Of a stretch of 64,000 nucleotides of DNA, positions 26,214 through 40,946 are shown piece after piece; position 1 is the first letter of the stretch; each line of letters begins with the position of its first letter. This stretch comes from Magicicada septendecula (Eukaryota; Arthropoda; Insecta; Hemiptera; Cicadidae). The stretch is taken from positions 339,907,076 to 339,971,075 of the forward strand of contig CM068368.1 of the NCBI GenBank assembly GCA_034769895.1. The letters run 5' to 3'. The notes beneath the pieces were generated by a model. The model did not search any database. It saw only the letters and a list, made by a program, of their open reading frames with translations, and had not been told where the DNA came from. A program made the position numbers and the translations under genes.

Positions 26214-27069
26214 TTTCACAAACGACACGGTCTGTTCCGCGCCATTTTAGTTCACTTGCTGAGACGTATAGAAATTCCTTTTTCTGGACATAAACAATTT
26301 ATGCCGCAAACGTAAATTGTCTTGGACCATTTTGAACTTCTCTGAAGTCGAGCATGAAAAGAGTCGTTTATTCTCTAATTTGGTATTTTATTTTTATCCA
26401 GTTTAAGAGTTTCTTATTTATATTAAAAAGCAATACGTATTACTTCTTTAAACTCTCACTTTCTCGAAATAATTAATTTGAAATTATTTTCGAAATAATG
26501 TTCTGAAAGCAGTAATATTTTTTAAGAGTACTTTACCCTACTGAGCTTCTTCATTAATTCACCGCTATTTACAAGAACTTAATTTATTTAATTTTTAAAA
26601 ATAAATTAAAAATTTTTAAATATTAAATAAGAAGTACTAAAATCTTTCAACCCTCGATCTTAATTATATCTGTATTTTAATCACACCAAATCAGGAAGTA
26701 TAATGCGATTAGAAATATGGCATGAATTTCTAAGATTATATGGCATAAAAACAGTACCAAGATTGAATACTTTAATTTGTGATGAAGAAGCTAATATTTC
26801 TGGTAGTAATATGAAATATTGTAATACTGATACGTGTATAAGCTCGCTCTTCATTACAAAGCAGACTGAAGAAATCATGTTTATACTCATGCCTTCAGAC
26901 AGCATACCGAAACATATGATGGGATATGTAATGCAGTGTTCTGCAACCTTTTTTTACTCACGGCACACCCCAGACGGGCCTAGACTCAACACGGCACACC
27001 AAAATGTCTGTCCCCTCAAAATCATATGAATCTTAATATAATTACGAAATATTACGTCGTTATGTAATC

Positions 27070-27119
27070 AATTATTATTATTATCATCATCATCATTATT
27101 GTTATTATTATTATTATTA

Positions 27120-27152
<33 letters not shown>
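27070..27152. repeat. (ATT)n microsatellite
   Basis: ATT/ATC trinucleotides with one 4-T interruption, lying in the subterminal region of the Buster-like element. Confidence 0.95.
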
Positions 27153-27153
<1 letters not shown>

Positions 27154-27262
27154 AAACAAGAATAGACTCATGCATTTATTAACAATTTATTAACTTTAAT
27201 CCACTGTAGAAAATACGAATTTTAAAGTAAATAACTCTACTCATACCTTCAATGTGATACCT

Positions 27263-29061
<1,799 letters not shown>

Positions 29062-31818
29062 ATCGAAAAAAAAAATAGTTTAATAACACTAGTGTATTAT
29101 AGTGTAATAGAAAATAGTAAGACTGGTGTAGCAATCACAATATTCGCACTACTCCAGAGCACAGCTGTGATAGAACTGAACTGAAATACTGTAATTGTTG
29201 TCTGATAATGTGTGGGTCCTTCGGCGAAGGAAAAGAGCAATAAAGTTTAAGAAGCGCCGACAAACAGGCACAAATATCAAAACAAGGCAATAAAATAATA
29301 AAAGAGAGGGAAATTTTTGCTAATCCCCGCAATTTTAGTTAAAAGCACGTACAGCCAGCCGTACACAGAAGATGCGGTGTTACAAAGAACTCTCTTGAAT
29401 GGAGTTTAGAACGTTTAGAGTTTTGAACGTAAACTCTATTGTATGATTGGTGCGGGCCGCTAAAAGGCTTGCTAAAAGTCTTAAGCGGCTTTCTTTGCGG
29501 TGAACACAAAGCTTACCGCCTGTAACCCATCAAACCGGCCCAATATTTCAGGCGAGAATATAAATAACTTAAGATAAGCAAACTATAACAACAATATTGA
29601 GTAAATAAATTACATTTAATTTCTATGAAAATATATCAGTTATGAGCATGTATTAAAGAATAAACAAGCACCTTCTTACTTAAAATCGACAATTAATTTG
29701 TGAAAATAGGTAAAAGTTCGCGTCACACCTTTCACCTTGTGACGGCACACTATTGTGCCGCGGCACACCGGTTGCGGAACACTGATGTAATGCACTGTGA
29801 ACCGACCAAGGTTTCCATAATGAAGATAAGAACGAAAAGGAAGACCTGCAAAGGAAGAAGACGGGGGACGAATATTGTTAAATACTCGATCAGCAAACAC
29901 TATAATTCGTATTATGTATTAGTGCGTACACATACAAAATTACATCCCCTAAATAAGATATTTCTAAATATTTTAAGTACTACAGTATTCCGTGTATGCC
30001 TTTCACAATACCCGTTATCACATGTGTTAGAAGCGTCATCGTGCCATCACAATGCTTCCAGTAAACTACATTATATGATCAAATATAACTAGTTGCAATG
30101 GAGTCAAATAAAATTTAAAAAAATGATCAAATATGATAAATTTATTGACATTTGTATTGCACAACCTAACAACTGTTTTATATTGATAAACAAACTAATA
30201 AAAGTTTTTAAAACGTCGTAAAATTAGCGAAGTACTGCATACGTTTTACGTTTTATGTAAAAAAAAACAATATATTTAAATACATTACGCTTTATTTTGT
30301 TTTAGTTAAAGATATAATTTTTGATAATTTCTCAGAAACATATAAAATCAGAGCATTGACATACTTTATAACTATACTACGAATAGATAAAATTTAATTT
30401 GAATCGTGCTCATCACCAAGTAAACAACATTGATTTCTATTCCGTGACCTTTACAATCATTAAACTAAAATGACAGAACGATTTGTATAGTGGTTTTCCT
30501 TTGTTGCAAAAAAATTTGTTGTGATAAGGGCATACCTATGGCATAAGGTATAGAAAGTACAATGTTTTACTTATCTCTGAAGCAGGGGTGAAAGAAATAA
30601 AGCGAGCTTGGTTGTAGAAATAAATTTATGAAGATGGTGAATTTTCTTGTTACGTTCGACGATTTTGTTAAACTAAGGAAAGTCCAACCTCTGTCAATGC
30701 TGCGCTTTAGGCAGCCCTATTTGACAAATGCCCTCAACTGTACCGTTTTAAATTGTCGAGGCTGGAAAGTATTAGTAATTACTGCACTAAGAATTTGTAT
30801 AGTTAAAACAATAAAAAGCGGTCAATTAAGTTTGGTATCTGTATGACGTGATTATTGTGAATTCCTTCAGGAAAGAAAAAAATTCTCTCTCCCTGGATCA
30901 TTTTTGAACATGAGAAGTTAACCCGTTCTGCATGTAATAACTTAAATAAAATATCACAATCAGATTTATATTGAAATATCGGATGGGTCGAAACTGCGAT
31001 CGGCAGAGATAACTCACAAACAAATTGGTGTGTGCGACGAGAATTGAGCAATCAACGAACATAACACAGTTGGTGTTCATATTTCACTGGCGTTGTTACA
31101 CTGGGAGCATAGTTACAATACTTTTAAACCAGCATTTGTTCACGATGTAATGAACTTATTGAAGTGGATATAGGCCTGCTGTAAACCTTGAATTGTGAAA
31201 AACACTACTGTCGCCATAAATAGGAAAACTTTTCGATTTCGAAGTGTAGTAGGAAACTTTGGTCGGTGCGACTGATTATTTTTTAGTAATTAAACATGGA
31301 GATTTTCTTAACAATTAACAAACGTGAAACTTATTGCCTACAATGAAAACGAACTTGATGTGGCTTAACAATATAAATAGAGTATATGTTTATTTAAAAT
31401 TTCAAAAATTGATTGTCACAATCGCCAGCATGTGTTTAGAAAAATAATGAAAGCCGTGGCACCGATACAATACACTGTATTAATGGTTACTGAATGCGGG
31501 TCAATATGACAGTATGGTTGGACGACCTTGAACCTTTATTACAATACCACACTATTTCGAACAGAAAACGTGGTACCGACAACGATGTGGTCGGGAAAAC
31601 TATTGGAAATTTTTTTTCTGGAGAAAGGAGTATTCTATGCTTTGTGAACAGCTGATTATTATGTGTTATGTTAGATATGAGTAGTCAATATTCGTTAAAC
31701 TTCCAAAAAATTATAATTAATTTCTGTAACTGTGATTACTGTGGTCAATTACACTTACATACATACATTACTCATCAGTAACACAAGGAATACAGAGACA
31801 TACAGTTACATTATTGGT

Positions 31819-31824
31819 CACACA

Positions 31825-31855
<31 letters not shown>

Positions 31856-31862
31856 GCGCGCA
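31819..31862. repeat. (CA)n-(CG)n compound repeat
   Basis: About 11 CA units followed directly by about 11 CG units. Confidence 0.95.
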
Positions 31863-32111
31863 CAGGGTAAGACTGTTTTGATAATATCATGTATTCAACG
31901 AAATATTTTAGTTTTTATTTATTTTATACAAACTTCGTTGGATTAAACGAACATAATTAATTTTCAGGAAAAAAGTCTCAGTTTTTTGTTAGTCTTAAAG
32001 AAACGAATGTGTATCGATTGTATAGTAAAATCAAAGAAAACTAAATCGTTTCGAAAAGAAATGAAATAACTATTATATCGTATCGTCAATATGACATAAC
32101 GATTTCTTATG

Positions 32112-32114
<3 letters not shown>

Positions 32115-32192
<78 letters not shown>
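32115..32192. repeat. (AC)n microsatellite
   Basis: About 39 AC units. A (GA)n tract follows 25 bases later. Confidence 0.97.
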
Positions 32193-32196
<4 letters not shown>

Positions 32197-32212
32197 TGTG
32201 TGGGGGATAAAC

Positions 32213-32216
<4 letters not shown>

Positions 32217-32288
<72 letters not shown>
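32217..32288. repeat. (GA)n microsatellite
   Basis: About 36 GA units, a homopurine tract next to the (AC)n array. Confidence 0.97.
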
Positions 32289-32291
<3 letters not shown>

Positions 32292-32573
32292 GTATTACTT
32301 GGATCAACCATAATCATATTTTCGTGTGGTTTATAAACTCGTTAGGTCTCTTGATTGGAGGTGGTTAGTTAATTATGTAATCGATTAAAACCATAACAGA
32401 CAGCAACACCTCGTGGTAGTCCTCCAAGGACAAATAGTCTATTTAACTCGAAAGTCATTTGGTACCAACTACGCATACGCCGATGTTTTACCCAGTGCTC
32501 TTGTGTGTCTGACTAACGTCAAATTTAACCGGCGGTTAAGTTTTGAGTTTACTGTTCTACACGTGAAAGTTAT

Positions 32574-32601
32574 CACACACACACACGCGCGCGCACACAC
32601 A
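32574..32601. repeat. (CA)n-(CG)n compound repeat
   Basis: Short tract of CA units with a central CG block. Confidence 0.85.
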
Positions 32602-33232
32602 TTTATATTATTATTTAAAAGACGATTGACTTTTGTGAATTATAATGTATATTTCACGTAGTAATTAGAATACCTACATTTATAAAGAACATATTTCATA
32701 TTTACATTTACTGTATACGTATTTCGTTAGCCTTTAGAAACAGTTTCAGAAGCCTTAGAAATATTAGGCCTAATCTGATAGCTTTAGAGCTCATAAAAAT
32801 GTAACTAACTGTTAAGAAATCTAAACGTGCCCAAAACAAGGAAAATGAATAAATGTATTTCTGATAAACGAAGATGTATTGTTACGACTTGAGTTTGTTA
32901 ATATAAGTTAATATAAATATAAAACGATATTATTAACATATACGCGCGCATGTGCTCGATTTTTGTTAATATGCAGCTATCCTAAAATCTACAAATACGG
33001 TAAATTTAAATGTCCCGGTTCTTTTATAATTTATAAATTAAATTACGCTAAAGGCCAGTACAGATGTGCTATCGGTTTTTAATTTGTAATTATTAATTTC
33101 TCCGAATTATTATCCAGAACTTACAAAAACACAAAATGTATGCACTACTAGACTACAGACCATAATGTTGCCATGAAATCAGTAACGCTATTAATAATCT
33201 TATTAGAAATTCTCTGTCACGTTCCTACTTAC

Positions 33233-33288
33233 CGGGTTACGTGTACTGCAGACGTGCTCCGCCCGCGTTATCGAAAACGCAACTAACT
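33233..33288 (-). promoter_or_regulatory. Candidate TSS and non-coding first exon (minus strand)
   Basis: On the minus strand a TCAGTT initiator (A+1 at 33288) is followed 56 bases later by a consensus donor, CCCG|GTAAGT (donor bases 33232-33227). The segment is markedly richer in G+C and CpG than its surroundings. Upstream (about 33300-33325) lie two GATAA motifs, ggtGATAAgg and gtGATAAcc. It is on the same strand as the aquaporin, which lacks a first exon, so it may be that exon. The link is inference only. Confidence 0.35.
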
Positions 33289-34226
33289 GACAGACGCGGT
33301 TATCACACCTTATCACCGAACGACGTGTGAGTGTGTGTGAGTGTGACCAATTGCTAAGATAATGTTAACGTACTTGCAGGTGTAAATGTATGTGTGTATG
33401 TGTGACTGTTGAATTTTTATTAGGAAAGAGTTACGTTACGGATGATGAGTAGTCAGTCAATCAAACCGCAATGCTGATAAGATATCCACCCTCTCTCTGG
33501 GTGTTACTTAACCTTATCATTGGGATCCACTTGTTTTATTGCTTTAATCGCAGCACTTGACTATCCGTTGTTTTGCAGGTTGAAATTTTAATAATCGTTT
33601 TACGTAACCGTTTTATTAACAATTTTATCCTTACGAGTAGAACTGTTAAAGAGTTAATATCATCTTCGATTATTCATATTATACACAAGCGAAACGTTTA
33701 AAAATCATATAATATTGTTTGCCTTTAGCGATAATTTTTTTTTTTTAATTCATCATCGATATCCATTGTCCGATCTCATTATTCAAGCAGCGTTTCGGTT
33801 ACATTTGCAACGATTCCACTGCATCTGATGATTCCAGATATGAGTATATTATATATATGTATTGTGCATATGAAAAACTTACATACATTAATATTTGTGA
33901 GTATGAATTAGTTCTAAAAATATTAGTAAGATAAGATTGTCGTTAATATTTATATCCAGTAGTTTCCATTTAATGCAACAACGGGTGTAACCTTGGATAA
34001 ATATATAGACGGTTTCGTTATTAAGTTATTGTAGCACTGCGAGTCGACGTAATACTAACTATAATTCCAGCGGTCAGTGATACGCAGTATTAACGACTGT
34101 AATACATTCTGAGTAGCTGAAGTATCATTTGATTATTACTCAGAGCTACTCATGCGGTGGTGTTTAATGCTGTGTGTAATTTACTCAGCCTGAACTTGAA
34201 TAAGGAAAAACCGGTTGTTTCAACCG

Positions 34227-34275
34227 TGTTCTCCGTATGTTCTCCGTGTTCTCCGTGCGTGTGTTCTCCGCATGG
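34227..34275. repeat. Short minisatellite of 'gttctccgt' units
   Basis: Four close repeats of gttctccgt/gttctccgc with 0-4-base spacers. Confidence 0.8.
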
Positions 34276-34639
34276 GGAGTTGCGTTCTGCAGTTTGTTGG
34301 GGTTTTTGTTGTTGTCTCAGAAAGTTCGAACATATTTAATAACACTGACACTCGCACACGCGCGTTAGGATACGTCTGTATCTATGTGCGTACGCGTCAA
34401 GATAGGTTGACAGGCCTCTATACCTGTATACGCCAGCTCCGAGTGTGTATATTTCAATTTTGTGTATAAACAGAACGTATATAAGGGACATACACGAAAA
34501 TCTAATACACTTTTCTCAATCTATTACACGTTTCTGATGTAAGGTTAGGTGTGTGTAGATTTTAATATGTTGTTGTGTTGTGTAAAAGCCATTCGGAACG
34601 GTGGTATAAGCCTCTCTCACTCTCTTTCTGTCTCTGTCT

Positions 34640-34886
<247 letters not shown>

Positions 34887-35877
34887 GGGTGACTGTGTCT
34901 ATTCGCTATATATAACTTACGTAGGCAGCCTAGGCCTTTTTGAAATAATAATAATGTTTTTTTAGTTCAGAATATGTCTTCAGAACATGTATTCGTGCTT
35001 GTCTAGACATACTTTGAAATGAAATCTAAAAAAGCATTTTGGTGACACGTTTTCTGTATAATCTCTACGCCGAAATATAATGCAGAGGCCACTGAACCAG
35101 CAGCCTTTGTTTTTGTTAAGCGATGTTATCGTAAACTGCTCCATCAAAGCATTAAACATCGCCATAACTGTCGAAGAAAGAATAACTTTTTAAACATTTG
35201 TTGTGAGTTTGCAATTTTTTCTTTAATTATTTAGAAATCAGATAGTCGTAATTTTGAACGTTAAACTAGAAGCTAAGTTGCCTAGGTAACGTTCAGTGAT
35301 TAAGACAATTTAATAAGTAAGGCCTACAAAGGGCATCGGCCTTTCTGGCATCGTAAACAACCACCGATCTATCCGCCGATCTAAGGCGGATAAATATACA
35401 AACTGGACACTCGCCAAACCAAGTGGACGCTTACGATTTAGAATACATATACGAAAACAACTCATAGGACTCGGACATCGTATTACATACGTAGATGCGA
35501 TTTTTGCATTGTCGTTGGGACGCCTTAATCCGCATTTTTTGTTTGTTAGATAAGATATTAAAGCGACACAGATTATTATATACAATTTACGAATGTTTGT
35601 AAATAGTGCTACAGCAACACAGTTGCGCGTAAAATAAACAGCTGTTTAATGGAGACCTCTATCTTTATTGACATACCATTCGGCACTCGCGTACAGTAAT
35701 CTCTGTAATGTAATATACACTATTTACGTTATCAACAGAATATACACAATGTTGCCCTCTGTAGATTGTATTTTTTGCAGTTATTAAAATTATAATTAAT
35801 TGTATTACAATACTTTATATTAAAACGTAGTGTATAATATAGTATAGTATATATCACAATAAAAGTGCAACAGGTGT

Positions 35878-35900
35878 GTTTGTGTGTGTGTGTGTGTGTG
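35878..35900. repeat. (GT)n microsatellite
   Basis: About 11 TG units. Confidence 0.9.
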
Positions 35901-36397
35901 GTGTTTATAATAAGATATGTAAATTTATAAATAATCTAAAGCTTTTTAAAATTAATTAAAAGTAAAGCTAATATAATTCTTCATCAGCGTTAACAGATAT
36001 CTTTAGAATTCTAGAATATACATATTCTGTGTATATTTCAGTTATAATTTATGTTTATCGAATTGCAAAACAATCGTTTTTTCGAAGAGTTATATTTGAA
36101 GTCTAAGAATTCTTTATTTAACTGACAGAACAGTAAAAAAATTCAGTTTCTCAAGATAATTGATAAATGTGCTATTAAATGAATTACAGTCGTTTAAATT
36201 TATTAATATGTGCTAAACTAAATATACGTATATTGGTATAGGCCTATCGAGTTACAATTGGGTAAACTTGTTTTTTTTTTTACTTCAAAAACATTCTTGC
36301 CATCAATAAATTTTTTAATACTAAATAACTGAAATACACGTTAAAAGAAGTGTTAGGAAAATTAACAGTCCTTAACATCCTTAAAAGATAGAAGCCA

Positions 36398-36621
<224 letters not shown>

Positions 36622-39600
36622 ACAAAACAAGATTTTTTAATAATTTAAATACAAATAGCCATTTAAATAATAACTTTTAAAGATTCTATTTACTATATTT
36701 GTTCCTGTCCCACTTCTTCCTATGCACTATCAATGTACACATTAAAACATAATTTGTTATTAATTCTTAACTGAACCTCGTTATAATAGGTATATTTAAA
36801 GTCATTAAAATTAATTATTAGAGTCTTTCAGTATTTGATTCCTTTCGTATTTTGTTAACTTATTTTTGTAATCATTGGCATTCTTTGTTTTTAAATGTTT
36901 ATTTTATTTTTTAAATATCTGTGGATTTGTGTAATGAGTTTTTTAAACACAGACTGGTTCGACTTTAGTTCGATAAACATTTTCTTCTATTTAGTTCGAG
37001 AAACATTAAGTTTTAAATAATTTTTTCAAAATTACATTAATTAGACTGATTGTTGCAAGACTGATTGTTGCAATTCAGAAAATTTCTAATAATTAACTAT
37101 TTTGTTATAGATTTTAATAAAAATTCGTAAACAATTTAGAAATTATCTATTTATCGATTAAACAGTAGATTAAATTATATATATAACATAATTGTTTGTT
37201 CACATTGGGAAGTAAAAAAAAAAAAATTAAATTGTTTCGTGTTATTTCAAAGTACCGGTATTCAAATATTTCACTGTTAAGAATAAATTCACTTAAGAAA
37301 ATAAAATAAAACAAACTATAATAAAAACAAAAATTCCATAGTGACAGCAATTATCGACCGTTAGCGTATACAAAACAAGTTAGCGTCGTGTTCCTACGTA
37401 CCAGTTGTTAGTGTGTCCCACCGACTCACAAGCGTACTGGGGAAAGTCAGGAGGTTAACTGAACTGAATACGGCACGGCACACCGACAGTTATGAAGGTC
37501 CTCCCCTACGCTCTGCGGTTACCCACCAGTAGGCCTATCTCTCATTGATAAAATGCGACGATTATGTCATATTGTGTCAATATTTAGGCTGTCTACGTCA
37601 TCGCGTTCTTCGCCTTTTCGCGATCGGACGGTCGGTGTTGTAATTCGAAAAATTCGTAAAAGTTGCGTCACAAAGCTAAAGGGGTGAACAGAGAGACACA
37701 AAGATAACAACCAAACTTAGAACAAGGTCAATTAATTATTGTAGTAATTATATTAGCACCGAATTATCAATGTTTTATTTTATAACGAATGGTATGCGAC
37801 GAGTGTATCTAATTTTAGTAAAACAAAGGCGCCGACCTTTAGTATAGGATTAAATACAATTTTATTGGCAATGCACACTGCATACTATTGATACTGCCAG
37901 CTTGTTATACAATTCTGTGTGAGAGTGTTTTTTTAATAAAGTCATTTAGTAAACTACATTCGTTTTCCTGTTCAGATTTAAATAAATTTTTGTAAACTAA
38001 GAATACCTGTTGCATATGAATAGGTAGTCTCGACCTATTTTCAAACCTTGAACGACTTTTAATACCTTCTAACTTCAATTTAGTGAATAACGTCGACTAT
38101 ATGTGTAATAAATAATAGATAAAAGAAACAAAGTCATCTGCACGTTACTTCTGACACTTATACCTAACTGGTGTCTTCCAGAACGCATTTCCTCCTGGCA
38201 TTACGTATGTATTTGGGGCCGAAAACCGGCAATCTGCTATTTGACAAACACTCGTCACACAATATCCTCTTAAACGCCAACATTTTTTAAAGTCCTCGTC
38301 CAAAATTTGATGTTCAAGTTGTTATTTAATGTCTTAATTATTTTAAACATTTATTCCTCAATACTTCGTACAGATTTCATCTCAGTGGTTCGAATTTTCT
38401 CTTTCTTTTGATGAGGATGCAAGTTTCAATAGCGTAAAGAATTTTTTACAAACACTATTTTATAAAATATCACTACTTTTATACCAGTTTCTATAAATTG
38501 TTCCGCAGTTGGTTGTAAAATCTTCACGAATCATCATTCCAATCTACACCTTCTTATTATAAAGCTATTATGTTTTTCGAATAATAATAATCATGCTATT
38601 GGTTTCAGTTTTCCTTTTCTTATTCTGGCAAAAAGTGTATTCATTGTGTGTAAAACAGATATCCCTCGATAATACGTGTGTCTGTATTATCTTAGTCTTA
38701 AATGGTGAATTTTTATTTTAGTTTATCCATTCTTTTGAAATATTTTGTTCTTTCCAGCTAATATTCAAAATACTTTAAATCACATGTAAACCTACAGAAA
38801 TGATTTTGTATTTTTATTTTTTTAGAATAATATAATACCTCCCTTGTTGGGTTAAATTAATATCTCTTATGACTTTTTTTATTTTGTAAGGGAGTTGTTA
38901 ATGTAATTCAGTATTACAATCACTTCAAAACCGCTTCAATATTAGAGTTTTTGTACAACACAAATATTCTACTGTAAAGTACTCTACAAATGTAGGGAGC
39001 TCACGAATACACTTTCTGTTTGTAAATTCGTATAACGTCTGTATAACGTAAGTGCTTAACGTCTTCGAGTTATAATAGAGGGATTTATAATATTGTTATA
39101 ATTATTTATAATAATTGTTAGATATTTAAAATATATCCAATATTTAAAATATTGTTAGATATTTATAATATCTAATAGTCTTTTGTTAGATTGTATAATG
39201 ATAATATTGGATATATTGCATGGATGTTACGATAATAACATTGGTCAGTATTGACCAGTTTTAGGTAGACTAGAATGTGAGAAATTAAAAAACAAAATGT
39301 GAGCGTGTACATTAAGTTGAAGAAGAGAATGTTAATTAAATTCAAAGACTGGCTTGAAGACAAATAACTTGTGACATGATCTCTAGACAAGCGGAGGGGT
39401 ATTAGATATGTAGGTCTATCACCGGTTTCGTCGACAAATGTGTCTCTTGAAACCGATTTTGGTATCACTAGGAACACAAGTGTTAAAGAGGACGCCTCGC
39501 CGGTTCCGCAAGAATTCTTTCCCTGACAGTTGTTGTCTCGACATTTAGTCCCCTGATGGCTGTGATTTCCGTCTCTAGAGTACTGAGTTCGTTTTTCCAT

Positions 39601-39837
39601 GATTCCTTTTCATAAAATCATTTTCTTTTTAGACAAAAAAGATCACTCTTCATTCGGAGGGTCGTGACTGCTTTGGCTTAATTAATCCAGTGTTTTAGTA
39701 TTTTCTTTTTTATAGGTTTTTTTTTGAATAAAGTAAATAATATCTTAAATATTCTTCTGATCAAGTTAATCAAAATTAATATTTTTTTCTCGTAAAACTT
39801 AAGTCTTATGTCGCCAGTTTATTAATTTTGTTGTTTA

Positions 39838-40686
39838 CAGTAGAATCTCCATTAACCGAAACACCGTTTAACCGAGACGACCAACGAAAAATATAATTAA
39901 TTTCCGATTTTTGCTACATGAAAATTTGTTTTCCGGATAAAACTCAAAAAATAATGTAATAAACACGTAATAAATTGAGCGTAATGTCAACAAAGCGTAA
40001 ACGGGGCATGATAGAAAAATGACGAGATTTGGTGAACTGTGGGCGATTTTGGTGTTGGTGTTCTTACTGTTTCTGTTTGGGTCAAGATGAAAAATAAGTT
40101 TGAAGAGCATGCTTCGAAGATGTCAAACAAGAAAACAATGAAGACGTGTCACGAAACGAGAAAGTAAATGAGGCTGTGCTTTTATGGTTTACGAAACAAA
40201 GGGATGACGAAGATGGTGACACAGCAGAGAGCAGCAGCTATGACACCGCTGACGAGATCTTCAATGCCTTAGAGGTAAGAGATTTTATTTTGGGCAGGGC
40301 ATTAAATTAGACTATACAAAACACGCGTTTTTTCACAGAGTTTTAGTCATATTTTTAGATAGCGTTACGGTTCGTCGAAAGATCTGAAGAATCAAAGCCC
40401 TCTGACGTTCTTCTAATGAAGTGATGGCGAGATATTGCTGCAAGATAGCAATGTGAAAAGAAAAAGCAAAGGAAAATAGATTTTTTCAAAAAAATCACAG
40501 AACTAGTTTTAAAAATGATTTTATAAATAGTTTGATATTTATTAAAATATTTTGATAATATTGTATATTGCCTCCAATTATTTTACCTCATACTTTAAAA
40601 AATGACATTTTAATTATTATTATTCGACATTTTGGTTACCCGAAACCGCCTCCCCCCCTTTGTTTCGGTTAACAGAGATTCTATTG
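39838..40686 (+). mobile_element. pogo/Tigger (Jerky-like) DNA transposon relic
   Basis: Terminal inverted repeats of about 25 bp (left cagtagaatctccattaacc; right end reverse-complemented caatagaatctctgttaacc) flanked by TA at 39836-39837 and 40687-40688. The 849-bp length is about a third of a full Tigger, so the element is internally deleted. It carries N- and C-terminal transposase fragments. Confidence 0.88.
39984..40505 (+). pseudogene. Tigger/Jerky-like transposase relic with internal deletion
   Basis: A start-like MSTKRKRGM at 39984 is followed by stops. A CENP-B/Psq-type helix-turn-helix region (FGVGVLTVSVWVKMKNKFEE) and the second DNA-binding motif KVNEAVLLWFTKQR end near 40205. 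This joins abruptly to a C-terminal segment (DEDGD...DEIFNALE, then ALRFVERSE..., WRDIAAR). The whole DDE catalytic core is missing, so it cannot transpose itself. An 84-bp GT...AG segment (40275-40358) interrupts the C-terminal part in phase 0 and looks like an intron. Family assigned from the DNA-binding motifs and the TA-flanked ends. Confidence 0.78.
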
Positions 40687-40946
40687 TATTTTTATATTTT
40701 TAAATTATTTTGTTTTTTAACTTTTTGATTTAATGTTTTTTTTGCGTTACTTGTTATTTATGTTATAATCAGTCTACACATAGGTATTTTTGAAGTTACA
40801 GGTGCATACAAGTTTGTAGTAGAAAGTTATCAGAAATTCCGTGCAAGCACTTTTAAGATGTTCCTTTGCTCATAATGCCCACCTATTGTTTTGATCCATC
40901 TTGTTTTATAAAATCCTTTTGCTTCATTTTCACAGGTTCAGCTCCA

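Larger units (their letters stand above)
11055..26933. other. Upstream/intergenic region without recognisable exons
   Basis: About 15.9 kb upstream of aquaporin exon 1. All open frames are short and lack family motifs. It holds microsatellites (12171-12241, 17851-17882, 24309-24362, 25936-26008), fold-back structures (19725-19847, 23519-23553), and tandem duplications (24060-24114, 26108-26213). Slightly GC-richer patches at about 14750-14960, 20200-20430 and 21230-21840 are unassigned. If the aquaporin has a distant first exon, this stretch is its first intron. Confidence 0.6.
39774..40946 (+). repeat. Anonymous dispersed repeat, copy A (split by a Tigger insertion)
   Basis: Sequence at 39774-39837 and 40689-40946, joined across the Tigger element, resembles 41889-42207. 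Shared blocks in order: ttaatattttttctcgtaa, then cttaa-tctt-t-tcg-cag, gttacttgttatttat with atcagtct, gtcttgatc/gttttgatc-taccttgtt, and ttttcacaggtt-agctcca. Nature unknown. Confidence 0.6.

Noticed and set aside
33815-33845. CTGATGA near 33827 as a hammerhead core
   Set aside because: No stem II and no GAAA box follow in the right place.
39172-39600. 142-codon minus-strand open frame
   Set aside because: No domain or splice support, and it crosses AT-rich repeats; another phase looks more protein-like over part of it.
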